A stretch of 64,000 nt of DNA from assembly GCF_019703515.2 (NCBI RefSeq), contig NC_059388.1:1191501-1255500 (forward strand), given 5' to 3'. Below the pieces are notes generated by a model. That model was not told the origin of the DNA. It searched no databases and saw nothing but the letters and a program-made list of their open reading frames with translations. The position numbers were made by a program, and so were the translations under genes. Positions 62,894 through 64,000 of this stretch are shown here, piece by piece (the stretch's first letter is position 1; each line of letters starts with the position of its first letter). The stretch is from Myxocyprinus asiaticus. Its lineage: Eukaryota; Chordata; Actinopteri; Cypriniformes; Catostomidae.

Positions 62894-64000
62894 CAGTGCA
62901 TCCGGAAAGTATTCACAGCGCTTCACTTTTTCCACATTTTGTTATGTTACAGTCTTATTCCAAAATGGATTAAATTCATTATTTTCCTCAAAATTCTACA
63001 AACAATACCCCATAATGACAACGTGAAAGAAGTTTGTTTGAAATCTTTGCAAATTTATTAAAAAAAAAATGAAAATAATCACATGTACATAAGTATTCAC
63101 AGCCTTTGCCACTCAAAATTGAGCTCAGGTGCATCCTGTTTCCACTGATCATCCTTGAGATGTTTCTACAACTTGATTGGAGTCCACCTGTGGTAAATTC
63201 AGTTGATTGGACATGATTTGGAAAGGCACACACCTGTCTATATAAGGTCCCACAGTTAACAGTGCATGTCAGAGCACAAACCGAGCCATGAAGTCCAAGG
63301 AATTATCTGTAGACCTTCGAGACAGGATTGTATCGAGGCACAGATCTGGGGAAGGGTACAGAAACATTTCTGCAGCATTGAAGGTCCCAATGAGCACAGT
63401 GGCCTCCATCATCCATAAATGGAAGAAGTTTGGAACCACCAGGACTCTTCCTAGAGCTGGCCGCCTGGCCAAACTGAGCGATCGGGGGAGAAGGGCCTTA
63501 GTCAGGGAGGTGACCAAGAACCCGATGGTCACTCTGACAGAGCTCCAGCATTTCTCTGTGGAGAGAGGAGAACCTTCCAGAAGAACAACCATCTCGTCAG
63601 CACTCCACCAATCAGGCCTGTATGGTAGAGCGGCCAGACGGAAGCCACTCCTCAGTAAAAGGCACATGACAGCCCGCCTGGAGTTTGCCAAAAGGCACCT
63701 GAAGGACTCTCAGACCATGAGAAACAAAGATTGAACTCTTTGGCCTGAATGGCAAGCGTCATGTCTGGAGGAAACCAGGCACCACTCATCACCTGGCCAA
63801 TACCATCCCTACAGTGAAGCATGGTGGTGGCAGCATCATGCTGTGGGGATGTTTTTCAGTGGCAGGAACTGGGAGACTAGTCAGGATCGAGGGAAAGATA
63901 AATGCAGCAATGTACAGAGACATCCTTGATGAAAACCTGCTCCAGAGCGCTCTGGACCTCAGACTGGGGTGAAGGTTCATCTTCCAACAGGACAACGACC
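62894..64000 (+). mobile_element. Tc1-type element (cagtgcatccggaaag family), cut by the window end
   Basis: Starts cagtgcatccggaaagtatt after TA (62892-62893), with the same terminal inverted repeat as the copy at 47809-49413, in the opposite orientation. It continues past the right edge. Confidence 0.93.
63288..64000 (+). pseudogene. Tc1-type transposase with the same missing block as the intron 9 copy
   Basis: 63288-63734 is open: [64 protein letters not shown], then stop. As in the copy at 48566, the block carrying the first catalytic Asp is missing after MRNK. The remainder continues in another frame ([29 protein letters not shown], then FIFQQDND at the window edge). Confidence 0.9.

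Overview
The window is vertebrate DNA, almost certainly from a teleost and most likely a cypriniform (carp/goldfish/danio-like) fish. The evidence is one split host gene with GT-AG introns, several Tc1/mariner families with TA target duplications, a tRNA-derived SINE, L1-like, L2-like and DIRS-like retroelements, and many short inverted-repeat elements. There is no sign of prokaryotic or organellar sequence.

The host gene lies on the + strand, from the ATG at 18975 to the TAA ending at 58816. I resolved 18 coding exons whose phases join without a break (2904 nt, 967 residues). The protein has the full TIF1 architecture: RING (42-88), B-box 1, B-box 2, coiled coil, TIF1 signature region, a long linker with 19 Gln, a PHD finger (705-746) and a bromodomain (about 782-880). 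It belongs to the TRIM24/TRIM33 group of chromatin readers and E3 ligases, and is best labelled trim33-like. The zinc-binding residues are intact, but the bromodomain has His at the position where the family has its acetyl-lysine-anchoring Asn. A CRE-type palindrome lies about 200 bp upstream of the start.

1-18.7 kb is intergenic and made of mobile elements: a decayed DIRS-like retrotransposon split by a SINE, two internally deleted L1-like LINEs (+ and -), a palindromic MITE holding a SINE head, a head-to-head chimeric Tc1 element holding an L2 tail, and a foldback-like element whose arms are tandem hairpin-bearing units.

Within the gene, intron 1 holds a three-level nest (MITE > hAT-like > Sleeping Beauty-type Tc1). 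Intron 5 holds a near-full L1-like LINE and a SINE sharing one target duplication, followed by an L2-type LINE. Intron 7 holds a Tc1 split by a second L2 copy in the opposite orientation, so exons 6 and 7 sit between long inverted repeats. Intron 8 holds a nearly open Tc1. Intron 9 holds a Tc1 and a very young miniature LTR retrotransposon (identical 239-bp LTRs, 5-bp target duplication). Introns 11, 16 and 17 hold an L2-type fragment, a minisatellite and a MITE. After the poly(A) signals near 59.0 kb the sequence returns to MITE-rich intergenic DNA, ending inside another Tc1 copy of the same subfamily as the one in intron 9.

The most unusual items are the bromodomain substitution, the miniature LTR element with a candidate internal intron, the hairpin-array foldback element, the inverted L2 pair around exons 6-7, and the LINE/SINE pair at one target site. 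All coordinates were read by eye. Element ends without a stated target duplication are approximate.
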